Virus record (IMG/VR): IMGVR_UViG_3300025928_000005
Location: 47,342 to 111,341 of that record
Length of the DNA stretch: 64,000 nt
Origin: a virus
Direction: 5' to 3' (one strand)
Positions 9,501-17,215 of this stretch are shown piece by piece. Made by a program: the position numbers and the translations under genes. Under the pieces are notes generated by a model. That model saw only the letters and a program-made list of their open reading frames with translations. It did not search any database and had not been told where the DNA came from. Every line of letters starts with the position of its first letter. Positions within the stretch are counted from its first letter, which is position 1.

Positions 9501-10132
9501 AGGAAGAGCGAGAGCGCGTCGAAGACGAACACCTCCTCGAGGAAGGCGTCGATGAACGTGCTCCAGCTGTAGTAGTCCGGGTCGGGGCGCTTGAAGAACT
9601 TCTTGGCCTTGGCGCGGCGCTCACCGAAGTCCTTGAACCAGGCCTTGTCGCCGCGGTTGGCCTTGGCTGCCTCCTGCGTGGGCATGATGTCCCACTCGAG
9701 GCCCCGGATCTCCGACTTGCGGAGCTGGATGCAGGCGCGGGCCACGGAGTACAGGTCGGCGAGGGTGCGCAGCGTGCTGAAGCTGGCGAGCTTGAGGCCC
9801 TCCGAGCCGGGCGTGCCGACCGGGAGGTTCCAGCCGACGCGGTACTCCTCGCGGCGTGGGTCGGCCCGACCGCTCGCGGGGTCGGGCTCATCGACGGGAA
9901 CCGGCAGGATCGGGCTGAACGGCCCGAACGCGCCCTGCGTGAAGGTCGCCGGTGGCCGCGGCAGGAAGCCGGCGTAGGCGTTGGCGTAGCCGTGCTGCTC
10001 CGCGTAGCTGACCACCGCCGGCGACAGGGAGCCGGTGGAGATCCCCGATCCCTGAGGCGCGGGCGTGGGCCGCGCGCCGCCGGGTGAGTAGCGCGCCGCG
10101 CGCAGGATGGATCTAGTCGACGCCACCGGCAA
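6575..10132 (-). CDS. Portal protein fused to Cys-cluster, Nudix and ParB-like domains
   Basis: A protein of 1185 aa. Residues 1-520 match phage portals (YRVGWNLPVGTPG.., LRKSEIRGLEWDIMP, YFREGTVPAVYMSPGD). A Pro/Ala-rich linker leads to a Cys cluster from C859 (CGTCVMF...C...C). A perfect Nudix box follows (G935, E941, R949-E950, E953-E954, G956), and near the C-terminus DGHHRALA (1136-1143) is typical of ParB/Srx-fold domains. The frame opens with TTG at 10132; GTG at 10126 has better spacing to GAGGCGGGGG. Portals normally have 450-600 aa. The frame is open throughout, so this is one polypeptide unless it is cleaved after translation, perhaps by the head protease next door. Confidence 0.85.
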   Translation of the reverse strand: MPVASTRSILRAARYSPGGARPTPAPQGSGISTGSLSPAVVSYAEQHGYANAYAGFLPRPPATFTQGAFGPFSPILPVPVDEPDPASGRADPRREEYRVGWNLPVGTPGSEGLKLASFSTLRTLADLYSVARACIQLRKSEIRGLEWDIMPTQEAAKANRGDKAWFKDFGERRAKAKKFFKRPDPDYYSWSTFIDAFLEEVFVFDALSLFLRPKRGRGMGKGLLGSDLDSLNLISGPTIRPLYDMQGGFPAPPAPAYQQYLYGVPRSDFIKMLTDMDIQDGGLRGSQVAQFRGDQLLYVPMVPRRWTPYGFPPIERAMIPVLSGLQKQGYQLDYFREGTVPAVYMSPGDENMTPNQIRELQDALNAFAGDPAWHHKIIVLPPGTKVEPQRGVQLADAFDEIVMTQVCMAFDIMPMELGIAPKVSTSMSPGASHQMAKMAENVGERKATKPTLMFIADIINNILEYVCGQDDMQFVFEGLEAEEDQSLLTDLLIKQVENGLRSVDEARDELNLQPWGLPETSGPVFLSKNGPVPFGMATAAVPGTVPGATPGSPAPTPPGQLALPGVQPKLPVTAAGTGEIQNTGQGSVPTQPTPSPHVETPGHAAATGAGNAPSRSATGKKPTAAPAKVADAAALEKAASSELEALSRHVKKGRQVSSWVPRNVNPDALARISQHMAEGLEVDDAIRVVKATRRVISLNGQESWIDSRVPQAAAGGGGRSPVRHLGDGTEVPGGVPSSTAGGEPPRWVPSQPPNGYMGGFYDGSDHSQAHHPSGGHDDRVPLTHGHQTDVDVQPPRYPSSGTGGWPQGGVGTGRSSVGEPPGDANDRGRAPNVGDLGKRVKVSKESVHYRPAASRARSCGTCVMFHLDTHSCDLVSGSIDLIDVCDRWEGRTATKGACVAAGLAVRAADTGRVLMLQRGLTDDDPAAGSWEFPGGCLEPGEQPRSAAIREWQEETGCVLPVGRFVPGWGTESGRWLGFVYEVDHETDVPIFDGRDRVTNPDDPDGDQVEALAWWDPTHLVDNPSVRAELRADLQLVLNALSRPASEGTRAATADEVAALMSQNFSDEGYAWVDDATWVGPLNVPTSLIDFSNEPRWAAHHEDAAVDRFEAKLRAGEPTHPAILVDTPGDPKLKVVDGHHRALAAQRLGKPLTAYVGRVPTVVGPWDEAHSFQLNHGDDHLNKTTD

Positions 10133-10316
10133 CCCCCGCCTCGTTCTCCGCCCAGAGCTCTCGCTGCAGCCGCCGCGCGGCCACCTTCACCTCGTTCTTG
10201 AGCGCCTTGGCGCTCGCGTACCCCAGGGCCGCCGCGATCTCCGCCCACGTGGCGCCGCGCTCCTGCGCGTCGTTGATCAGACGCAGCTTGAGCATCAGCT
10301 CCTCACGTGGGGTCAA
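10113..10316 (-). CDS. Small helix-turn-helix protein
   Basis: A protein of 67 aa from a TTG at 10316 just after GAGGACGAGG, overlapping the upstream gene by 14 bp and the portal start by 20 bp. ATWAEIAAALGYASAKALKNEV looks like a sigma-4/HTH recognition unit, and the rest is basic and helical. Small HTH proteins beside terminase/portal genes can help recognise packaging sites, but that role is inferred. An in-frame start further upstream would add low-complexity residues and is unlikely. Confidence 0.6.
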   Translation of the reverse strand: MTPREELMLKLRLINDAQERGATWAEIAAALGYASAKALKNEVKVAARRLQRELWAENEAGVAGGVD

Positions 10317-10647
10317 CCTCGTCCTCCTCGTCCACGTCCTCCGGGTAGACCACGCGGCTCGCGTCCCAGGACTGCCAGTAGCTGAACTCGACGACGTCCC
10401 CATCGCCGTTGAGCTTGCCGGCCGCGAGGCGGGGGCAGGCCGGGGTGCTGGCGCCGGCGTGGATGCCGGCGCAGAAGCGGCAGAGGCCGCCGTCGGCGGC
10501 GACCTGCTCGAGCTCCTCGCGGTCCTCGCGGCTCACCGGCAGGCGGGGCTGCCCGGTGAGCAGGCGCTGGGCGCTGCTGACCGCGGCGAGCGCGGCGAGG
10601 TCGAGCTGTGACTGCGGCGCGCCGCCGCCGCCCTGCGGCAGGGTCAT
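10303..10647 (-). CDS. Small virion-cluster protein with Cys pair
   Basis: A protein of 114 aa whose ATG overlaps the preceding stop (TGATG). It contains CRFCAGIHAG and a later Cys, a possible metal site, and an acidic end (PEDVDEEDEVDPT). It lies directly upstream of the HTH and portal genes. The family is not recognised. Confidence 0.6.
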   Translation of the reverse strand: MTLPQGGGGAPQSQLDLAALAAVSSAQRLLTGQPRLPVSREDREELEQVAADGGLCRFCAGIHAGASTPACPRLAAGKLNGDGDVVEFSYWQSWDASRVVYPEDVDEEDEVDPT

Positions 10648-11891
10648 CAGTAGGCTCCCACGAGCGGCACGAAGCCGGTGTTGGTTCCCACCGTCGTGGG
10701 GTTGAAGGACGCAGGCAGCGCGGTCTGGCCGTTGAGGTAGAACGCGCGTCGGTTGCCGGCGTTGGTGACGCCGAGGCCCATGTACGGGGCGTTGGAGTCG
10801 TTCGCGCCCAGGGCGTAGGGCACGTTGACGCCGGTGAAGCCACCGAGGATGTAGAGGATGTAGACGAACCGCCCGGTCGCCTGCGCCGGCACGGCGGTGA
10901 TGCCGCCGCTGGTCCACCCCGCGACGTTCCACAGGTTGTTGTCGTTAGGGGACGCGTGAAGCTGGACGCCCGTGTCGTCGTAGATGCCGAGCTGGTTGGG
11001 CACCGTGGACGTCGAGTAGGTGCCGCCGGTGCGGATCGCCGCGACGAGGGTGGAGAGGGCGGTGTTGGCCGGCACCCAGCAGCGCGCGCCGAACACGGTG
11101 CCGCTGGCGAGGGCGGAGGAGTTCTGGAAGAGCAGGGGATCGTCGCTGGCGGTCAGCAGCCCGTAGCCGCTCAGGGGGAACGTCGCGCCGCCGGCCGCGG
11201 GTGCGGCCCACTTGATGCCGGTGGTCTGCGCCGAGTCGGCGGTGAGAACGTAGGTGTCGGTGCCGACGGCCTCGCGGGTGATGGTGCTCGCCGCGGTGGC
11301 GACCAGCAGGTCGCCCTTCGCCGTGGCCGTGGTGTCCTGGATGGCGTTGACGAGACGCGCGTCGTTGCCGGCGGCCACGGTGCCGGCCGTGGTGCCGACG
11401 TTGAGGGTCGCCGCCCCGCCGAGGCCGAGGTTGGTGCGTGAGGTGCCCGCGTTGGCGACGTCGCTCAGGTTGTTCGCGGCCTGGAGGGCGCCGGTGATCC
11501 GGGTGTCGTTGCCGGCGGCGGCGGTGCCGGCCGTCGTGCCGAGCTGATAGACCTGGTACCAGACCGCGGCGGCGGTCGCGACGCTCTCGGCGACGAAGTA
11601 GGCGGCGGTGAGGGTGTTGAGCCAGATGGAGCCGACGGTGTAGCCCTGAGTGCCGTCGTTGCCGGTTCCCGGGTTCGTGACCGCGGTGAGGTTGTTCTTC
11701 TGGCTGGTGAACTGCGTGGGTGCGGGCCACGCGCCGTTCGCCTTGGGGCCATAGAACACGGACGGGTTCGTCGTGTCGAGGTAGAAGTCGCCGTTGAAGC
11801 CGAGGGAGCTGGCGGGTGCGCCGGTGCCGGACAGCCAGCCGTTGCCCCGCGGGCCGGCGGTGCCGGCCGTGGTGATGGTGACGTTGACCAC
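10647..11891 (-). CDS. Tail fibre / receptor-binding-like protein
   Basis: A protein of 414 aa. It opens with a short collagen-like stretch ([10 protein letters not shown]) and a [11 protein letters not shown] segment common in fibres, followed by two copies of a (V/A)AAGND-(T/A)-R(I/L) repeat with [18 protein letters not shown]. The C-terminal half is a Gly/Asn/Thr-rich globular region that could bind a receptor. It lies between TerL and the portal, not with tail genes. Expression as a fibre is inferred from repeats and composition. Confidence 0.7.
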   Translation of the reverse strand: MVNVTITTAGTAGPRGNGWLSGTGAPASSLGFNGDFYLDTTNPSVFYGPKANGAWPAPTQFTSQKNNLTAVTNPGTGNDGTQGYTVGSIWLNTLTAAYFVAESVATAAAVWYQVYQLGTTAGTAAAGNDTRITGALQAANNLSDVANAGTSRTNLGLGGAATLNVGTTAGTVAAGNDARLVNAIQDTTATAKGDLLVATAASTITREAVGTDTYVLTADSAQTTGIKWAAPAAGGATFPLSGYGLLTASDDPLLFQNSSALASGTVFGARCWVPANTALSTLVAAIRTGGTYSTSTVPNQLGIYDDTGVQLHASPNDNNLWNVAGWTSGGITAVPAQATGRFVYILYILGGFTGVNVPYALGANDSNAPYMGLGVTNAGNRRAFYLNGQTALPASFNPTTVGTNTGFVPLVGAY

Positions 11892-11903
11892 GCGCGCTCC
11901 CTT

Positions 11904-12278
11904 CTAGGGTTGGGCGACCGTGCGGCCGTAGAAGACGCCGGCGACGAGCGCCGTGGCGTCACTGAGGTTCTGGTCCATCCACAGGGTGTAGTTGGCCCCG
12001 TACTCGGTGAGCAGGTTGGTCGCGGTGGGGGTCAGCACGACCTGCAGGGTGGCGGTGCTGCTCGTGACCGTGATGGTGCCGTAGGTGGTGGAGGTGGTGT
12101 TGTTGACGGAGAACACCGTGGCGTTGGAGATGGTGTTGCGCACGACGAGCTCGAACACCTTGTTGGTGATGTTGGTGAGGGAGCCGTCGTCGTTGGTGAC
12201 CTGGTAGCTCTGCGCCCACTGCGAGCCGATGGGTGAGACGGCCTGGAAGAAGTTGGGGAGCGGCGCGGGCTGGGTCAC
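11904..12278 (-). CDS. BppU-like N-terminal domain protein
   Basis: A protein of 124 aa with GTG overlapping the TerL stop (GTGA). The pattern YQVTNDDGSLTNITNKVFEL..., an internal beta sandwich and TEYGANYTLWMDQ resembles the Ig-like N-terminal domain of baseplate/fibre adaptor proteins (BppU-like). Placed directly before the fibre gene, it may be an adaptor or partner of it. The match is by pattern only. Confidence 0.5.
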   Translation of the reverse strand: MTQPAPLPNFFQAVSPIGSQWAQSYQVTNDDGSLTNITNKVFELVVRNTISNATVFSVNNTTSTTYGTITVTSSTATLQVVLTPTATNLLTEYGANYTLWMDQNLSDATALVAGVFYGRTVAQP

Positions 12279-13768
12279 GCGGCCTCCTCGACCGGGGCGC
12301 TGCAGTACGGGCACTTGTCGCGGGGCTTGCCGCCGAGCGTCTTGGTGAAGGGACGGTCGCACCGCTCGCACTTGATGACGCCGTAGGCGTCGAGCCAGGA
12401 GCCGCCGATGAGGTCCTTGAGGTCGTACATGCCCCAGACGAGGGCGTCCATGCGGTCTGGGGACTCCTTGTCGCCGGGGGCCCACGTGCACATCTCGTCC
12501 TCGAGCTGCGGGAACATGCCGACGTGGTGGACGCGGTGCTGCTCGTAGAGGGCGGAGACCGGCTCGGCGCGGGTGTTCTTGCCGCGGCTGGCGCGGACGG
12601 ACCGGAAGGCGACGTTGTTGTCGATGGTGCGGACGACGGTGCCGATGTAGTCGCCGCCGTTGTTGACCTCGGCGACGATGCGGTCGGCCTCGAACTCGTG
12701 GTAGGCGTCGACGGCGCGGGTCATGCACTGCTTGGGGGTGCCGCGCATGGTGTAGTCGGCGAGGACGTAGCCGTGGCCCTCACGGTCGGCGGCGCAGACG
12801 ACGATGCCGGTGAGGTCGCTGGTCTCGCCCTCGGTGACGGCGGGGTCGACGCCGACGACGACGCGAACGAGGTCGAGGTCCCTGCGGGCCTCGAGGGGGA
12901 GGCGGTCGGCCTCGAGCCACTCGCGCTTCCACAGGGCGTTGTCGCGGTTCTCGAGGATCTCGGCGTCGAGCTCCTGCAGGCCGAGCTGCGTGCCGAGCAT
13001 CGGGGCGATGACGTTGGCCTTGTAGCTGTCGCTGAGGTTCTCGAGGTTGTCGACGGTGCGGCCACGGGTGACGATGACGTTGTCGCGCTGCATTAGGCCG
13101 GGCGTCGCGAGGTTGGTGTCGGAGACGCGAAGCAGGGCGACGGGCCGCGGGGTGGTGGCGACGACGATGCGGCTGACGTAGTCGAGCGGCCAGTCGGCGC
13201 GGCGCGGGAGGCGGGTGGCGATGGTGAGGTTGGACCACGTGGTGTCGGCCGCGGTGCCCTTGTGGGCGTCGGCCCAGAAGCAGGACTCGTCACCCCAGGC
13301 GAAGTGGAACTGGGGGCCGCGGAGCTGCCAGGGCTTCTCCGCCGAGTAGGTGAAGAACTTGCTGCCGTTCTCGAGGTAGAGCTCTCCGAGGGAGCGGTTC
13401 CACGCGCCGGTGATCTTGCCGCCGCGGAGCTCGGTCTGCTTGAAGCAGTTGAGCAGCCCCGAGTCACCCTCGATCATGGTGTCGCGGGTGTCGCCGATGG
13501 TGCGGGCGACGAGGGCGATGCGGCAACCGGGGTAGCGCCGGGCCTTCTCGGCCATGAGCTCGGCGGCGGTGCGGGACTTGCCCCAGCCGCGGCCGGCGAG
13601 GATCAGCCAGACGAACCAGTCGCCCTCGGGCTCGAGCTGGTCGGGGCGGGCGGCCTCGCGCCAGGTTTTCTTGTGGCCGTCCCCGTTGTCGAGGTCGACC
13701 TTCTTCTGCTGCAGCTCGCGGAGGCGGCGGAGCTTGTCGAGCTTGACCTCGAGGAGGGTGTCGGCCAC
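12275..13768 (-). CDS. terL: Terminase large subunit with C-terminal zinc ribbon
   Basis: A protein of 497 aa with a GTG start behind GAGGAGGG. The ATPase part has Walker A at 58-65 (AGRGWGKS) and Walker B ending D160-E161 (FAWGDE). The nuclease part starts near VVVGVDPAVTEG with acidic residues placed as in RNase H-fold terminase nucleases, followed by DRIVAEVNNGGD. The last 30 residues add a zinc ribbon (CERC...CPYC) that most large subunits lack. It drives genome packaging at the portal. TerS lies upstream, separated by a small opposite-strand gene. Confidence 0.92.
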   Translation of the reverse strand: MADTLLEVKLDKLRRLRELQQKKVDLDNGDGHKKTWREAARPDQLEPEGDWFVWLILAGRGWGKSRTAAELMAEKARRYPGCRIALVARTIGDTRDTMIEGDSGLLNCFKQTELRGGKITGAWNRSLGELYLENGSKFFTYSAEKPWQLRGPQFHFAWGDESCFWADAHKGTAADTTWSNLTIATRLPRRADWPLDYVSRIVVATTPRPVALLRVSDTNLATPGLMQRDNVIVTRGRTVDNLENLSDSYKANVIAPMLGTQLGLQELDAEILENRDNALWKREWLEADRLPLEARRDLDLVRVVVGVDPAVTEGETSDLTGIVVCAADREGHGYVLADYTMRGTPKQCMTRAVDAYHEFEADRIVAEVNNGGDYIGTVVRTIDNNVAFRSVRASRGKNTRAEPVSALYEQHRVHHVGMFPQLEDEMCTWAPGDKESPDRMDALVWGMYDLKDLIGGSWLDAYGVIKCERCDRPFTKTLGGKPRDKCPYCSAPVEEAA

Positions 13769-13785
13769 GGCACCCTCCTCAATTG

Positions 13786-13814
13786 TTTACAATTGTGTTT
13801 CACCGTGATACGAT
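13786..13814 (+). promoter_or_regulatory. Repeated-family promoter before the 13845 gene
   Basis: -35 TTTACA, 17-bp spacer, -10 TACGAT, on the strand opposite the surrounding packaging genes. It has the form shared by at least 21 sites in the window and drives only the small zinc-protein gene between terS and terL. Confidence 0.75.
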
Positions 13815-13844
13815 CGCGTCAGGAATCGAGGAAGGAGACGACTC

Positions 13845-13988
13845 GTGGACTTCGAGGCCAGTGAGGACGACTTTCAGAGCTGGACGCCGTGCGAGATGTA
13901 TGGTCACGACTACTCGCTGTGCGACCTGGACGACGGCACGACGGTCTACAGCTGCAGTGAGTGCGGCGAACCCGGCGATTCAGACTAG
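13845..13988 (+). CDS. Small Cys-containing protein inserted between terS and terL
   Basis: A protein of 47 aa with GTG and a strong AAGGAG at 8 nt. It is acidic, with C-x(13)-C and later CSEC, which may bind zinc. It lies opposite to its neighbours, has its own promoter and ends 4 bp into the 3' end of terS on the other strand. This layout, a self-contained cassette in a late operon, is that of a phage moron. Function unknown. Confidence 0.65.
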   Translation: MDFEASEDDFQSWTPCEMYGHDYSLCDLDDGTTVYSCSECGEPGDSD

Positions 13989-14530
13989 ATCAAGTTGATC
14001 TTACGGGCCTCGGCGAGCTCGCGCTCGAGCTTCGCGATCTCCGCGTCGACGCTGTCGACGCTGATGATCTCGGCCTTGGTGGGCGCGTCGAGGCCCAGGA
14101 GGCGCGCCCGCCGCTCCTTGATCTTGAGAATGCGGTCGACGATCTCCATGAGGAGGCGCTTGTCCGGAACGGGCAGGCCCTCCTCGTCGACGATGATCCG
14201 GCCCTGCTGGACGAGGCGCGGATTGGCCTGCAGCTCCCGCCAGCAGATGGCCTCGAGCTCGTCGTAGCTCTGCAGCTCGAGGGCCCGCGTCTCGTCCGTC
14301 GCGAAGCGGACGGCGCGGGCCATCGCGCGCTTGATGCCGGCGGCGGCCCGGTCCTCGCTGGGGCCGTTCTCCCGCTTGCCGCCGTGCCACAGCTCGAGGT
14401 GGATCGCGATCTGCTCGAGCGTCCACCCGAGAGCCTTGAGGCGCGCCGCCTCGGCGTCCCGGGTGCGGCCGTAGCTATCCACCGGGCCGATGGGAAGGGG
14501 CATCAGGAGGCGCTCGTTCTCGGTGCTCAT
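13985..14530 (-). CDS. terS: Terminase small subunit
   Basis: A protein of 181 aa from ATG 14530, with GGAGG six nt upstream. Residues 25-60 form an HTH-like unit (EAARLKALGWTLEQIAIHLEL). The rest is helical, with a C-terminal coiled coil (VDAEIAKLERELAEARK) suited to ring assembly. It lies immediately upstream of terL on the same strand. The call rests on order and architecture. Confidence 0.75.
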   Translation of the reverse strand: MSTENERLLMPLPIGPVDSYGRTRDAEAARLKALGWTLEQIAIHLELWHGGKRENGPSEDRAAAGIKRAMARAVRFATDETRALELQSYDELEAICWRELQANPRLVQQGRIIVDEEGLPVPDKRLLMEIVDRILKIKERRARLLGLDAPTKAEIISVDSVDAEIAKLERELAEARKINLI

Positions 14531-14558
14531 CCGATCCTCCCTCTGGGTCCAGGTATGC

Positions 14559-14595
14559 GACGACCCCACCCCCGGGGGACAGGGGTGGGGTCGTC
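14559..14595 (-). terminator. Strong hairpin after the lysin gene
   Basis: Perfect 14-bp arms (GACGACCCCACCCC / GGGGTGGGGTCGTC) with a 9-nt loop, between the lysin stop (14620) and terS. No U tract follows, as is common for GC-rich actinobacterial terminators. Confidence 0.6.
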
Positions 14596-14619
14596 ATCTC
14601 CTCCGGGCGGTGGAGGTCT

Positions 14620-15333
<714 letters not shown>

Positions 15334-15478
15334 TCACCCACGGTCGGTCGCCGCTCTCGCGGTACCGAGCTGGGGCGCTGACCGCAGCCATCGGCAGGCT
15401 GTTGAGACAGGTCACCTCTTGGCGATAGTATACCTCGTCACAATCAGCGTTGCCATCAACCGGTGGCTGCGCGGCCTG

Positions 15479-15507
15479 AACCTATCAACCATTGAAGATC
15501 AAGTAAA
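15479..15507 (-). promoter_or_regulatory. Promoter before the LysM-Rpf gene
   Basis: -35 TTTACT, 17-bp spacer, -10 TAGGTT on the minus strand, a one-base variant of the repeated promoter family. A TATACT box about 50 bp further downstream may be a second start. Confidence 0.6.
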
Positions 15508-15532
15508 CACCTGAGGTACGAGGAATAACACT

Positions 15533-15814
15533 TCAGTCGGCGGCGTCGATCTGGCCGGCGACCGCCTCGTGAGCCTTGATCAGCTTCTCGGCGAGGTAGA
15601 CCCGTACGTGACGCTTGCGGGAGCCGTTGACGCGCTTGCCGACCGGCCGCAGCTTGATCAGGTCGATGAGGCTGCGGACCTGGCCCTCGCTGAGGTTGGG
15701 CGGCCCGAGCAGCTCGGCCGCGTCGTACACGGACCAGTACTCCGTGGCGAGGGTGGGAACGACCGGCAGGTCACGCGAGGACCAGCCGCGGCGGGGTGAG
15801 GTGGGGTCAGTCAC
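15533..15814 (-). CDS. Winged-helix-like DNA-binding protein
   Basis: A protein of 93 aa with GTG overlapping the upstream stop. YWSVYDAAELLGPPNLSEGQVRSLIDLIKLRPVGKR and RHVRVYLAEKLI resemble MerR/excisionase-type winged helices (recognition helix, then a wing). It is co-transcribed with the zinc protein at 15811-16470. It may regulate late genes or be a packaging accessory. Confidence 0.6.
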   Translation of the reverse strand: MTDPTSPRRGWSSRDLPVVPTLATEYWSVYDAAELLGPPNLSEGQVRSLIDLIKLRPVGKRVNGSRKRHVRVYLAEKLIKAHEAVAGQIDAAD

Positions 15815-16470
15815 GAGGCGATCCCTACGTCTTGAGTGGCTGAGGCAGGCAGGCCGACGGTGCCGTCTCGCCAGGCGAGGACCCAGTCCTGGGTCACGAC
15901 CGAGTAATCCATGCGGGCGACGGGGCGGCGCTCGTCACCGTCGGCGCAGGCTGGGTTGACGCACCGGACCTCGCCGCGGCTGGACCAGAACCGCAGGGTG
16001 AGGCAGCTACAATAAGGGCAGCGAGCCTCCGACTGGCCGACGTTCCGGGGCAGCCGACGGGGGACGTCCCGCTCCCCGAGGACGACCAGGGAGCGTGAGC
16101 ACCAGCCACCGAGCTGGTGGGCGGGCTCGAGGAGCCACGAGTCCTGGACGGCCTCGGCGAGGTTGCCGATCGCCCGCAAGGCGAAGATCGTGTTGGCGTC
16201 GTCACCGCCGCGGGCGTGCCAGCGCATGCCGGCGAGGTCGCGAAGGTCGTTCTCGAGGTAGCGAGCGAGCGCGTGCAGCTCGAGGACGAGGTGAGCCACC
16301 GGGGCGTTCCACGGGGGCTGCGAGTGGTCGATCCGACCGGACCGACCCCGACCACCGAGCCGGCTGACCGCGGTCGCGATGATCGCGGCCAGCCGGGCGT
16401 TGAGGTCGACGGCGCTGCTGACCGCGTCGAGCAACCGATCGCGGCCCGTTGATCTTACGGGCTCCGTCAT
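15811..16470 (-). CDS. Zinc-ribbon protein of unknown function
   Basis: A protein of 219 aa. The first 130 residues are helical. CPYCSC...CVNPAC (about 148-176) forms a zinc ribbon, and the end resembles a hydrophobic strand domain. Overlap with the HTH gene suggests that the pair act together. The start is only 6 nt from a -10 box, so the mRNA is probably leaderless. Confidence 0.65.
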   Translation of the reverse strand: MTEPVRSTGRDRLLDAVSSAVDLNARLAAIIATAVSRLGGRGRSGRIDHSQPPWNAPVAHLVLELHALARYLENDLRDLAGMRWHARGGDDANTIFALRAIGNLAEAVQDSWLLEPAHQLGGWCSRSLVVLGERDVPRRLPRNVGQSEARCPYCSCLTLRFWSSRGEVRCVNPACADGDERRPVARMDYSVVTQDWVLAWRDGTVGLPASATQDVGIAS

Positions 16471-16476
16471 GGTGCG

Positions 16477-16482
16477 ATAGTA
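16477..16482 (-). promoter_or_regulatory. -10 box of a probable leaderless promoter
   Basis: TACTAT preceded by GTGA, six nt before the ATG at 16470. The -35 is poor, so this may be an extended -10 promoter giving a leaderless transcript. Confidence 0.45.
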
Positions 16483-16508
16483 TCACCGCACTGACCATCG
16501 TTCGCTGA

Positions 16509-16964
16509 TCAGAAGTTACCGTTCGATACCTGAAGGCAGGGGATCCCGACCACGTTTCGCCACAGGTCGACGACCTGGTTGCGGTCGTCGAAAGCGGCGA
16601 TGACGTTGAACCTGGGCTGGATCAGAACGTAGAAGAGGTGCCGCTTCAGGTCGACATCCCTAGCGTAGCGCCACTCGTCGGTGTCGGGTCGCAGGTAGAG
16701 GCTGTGCTTCACGACCTCACGGCTCAGCCGACCGTGCAGGTGGGCCGTGATGAAGTCGGTGGTCGCGTCGTGGCAGACGACGTTGCGGCCGGACGCGAAC
16801 ACGAGCTCGTCGCCGACGTCGAGCAGGGCCCGCGCGACGGCGAGCACGGGCTCGTTGGGGAGGTCCTCGTGGACCCGGTCCCAGTCGTAGGGCCCGCGGC
16901 CGCCCGGGGCCCGCAGGGCCAGGGTGCCGTCGACGTCGAACAGCCAGGCTCGCCTTCTCGCCAC
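16509..16964 (-). CDS. HAD phosphatase, polynucleotide kinase 3'-phosphatase type
   Basis: A protein of 151 aa from GTG 16964 with GGAG at 7 nt. Motif I FDVDGTLA (D10, D12 as nucleophile pair), GPYDW...DLPNEPV, FASGR (motif II) and FDDRNQVVDLWR (motif III) match the phosphatase half of T4 Pnkp-type enzymes, which remove 3' phosphates or 2',3'-cyclic phosphates from RNA ends. No kinase domain is attached. It is the last gene of the tRNA/Y-RNA/TROVE run on this strand, suggesting a part in RNA end healing. Confidence 0.75.
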   Translation of the reverse strand: MARRRAWLFDVDGTLALRAPGGRGPYDWDRVHEDLPNEPVLAVARALLDVGDELVFASGRNVVCHDATTDFITAHLHGRLSREVVKHSLYLRPDTDEWRYARDVDLKRHLFYVLIQPRFNVIAAFDDRNQVVDLWRNVVGIPCLQVSNGNF

Positions 16965-16993
16965 GTGTCTGCTCCGTTTCCTAGATACGACGA

Positions 16994-17017
16994 TGGGGCC
17001 GGGTTGACCCGGCCCCA
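16994..17017 (-). terminator. Hairpin between TROVE and phosphatase genes
   Basis: GGGGCCGGG / CCCGGCCCC with a TTGA loop, plus one flanking T-A pair. It may end the TROVE transcript or form the 5' leader of the phosphatase gene. No U tract. Confidence 0.45.
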
Positions 17018-17143
17018 CCATCTCTCCGCGCTCACATCCAAGGTGATGAGATTACTGTACCACTGATGTATCGCCTCTACCAGCGACTCGCCCGGCGAAG
17101 CAGCCAGAGCCAGAAGCCGAGGCGGTGCCGTCGCCGGCGTCGT

Positions 17144-17215
17144 CGGCGCACCTCAGCCACGACCTGGCAGCGCGGGAAGCTGCAGCCACCGGCGCACCAA
17201 ACGGCGCACCTCAGC
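17144..17215 (-). repeat. GCTGAGGTGCGCCG direct repeat after the TROVE gene
   Basis: A 14-bp repeat occurs at 17144-17157 and 17202-17215 (read on the minus strand), with a partial third copy (GGTGCGCCG) between. The GGTGCG core matches the motif at the base of the Y-like RNAs upstream. The 17016-17210 interval holds no convincing gene. Confidence 0.5.
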
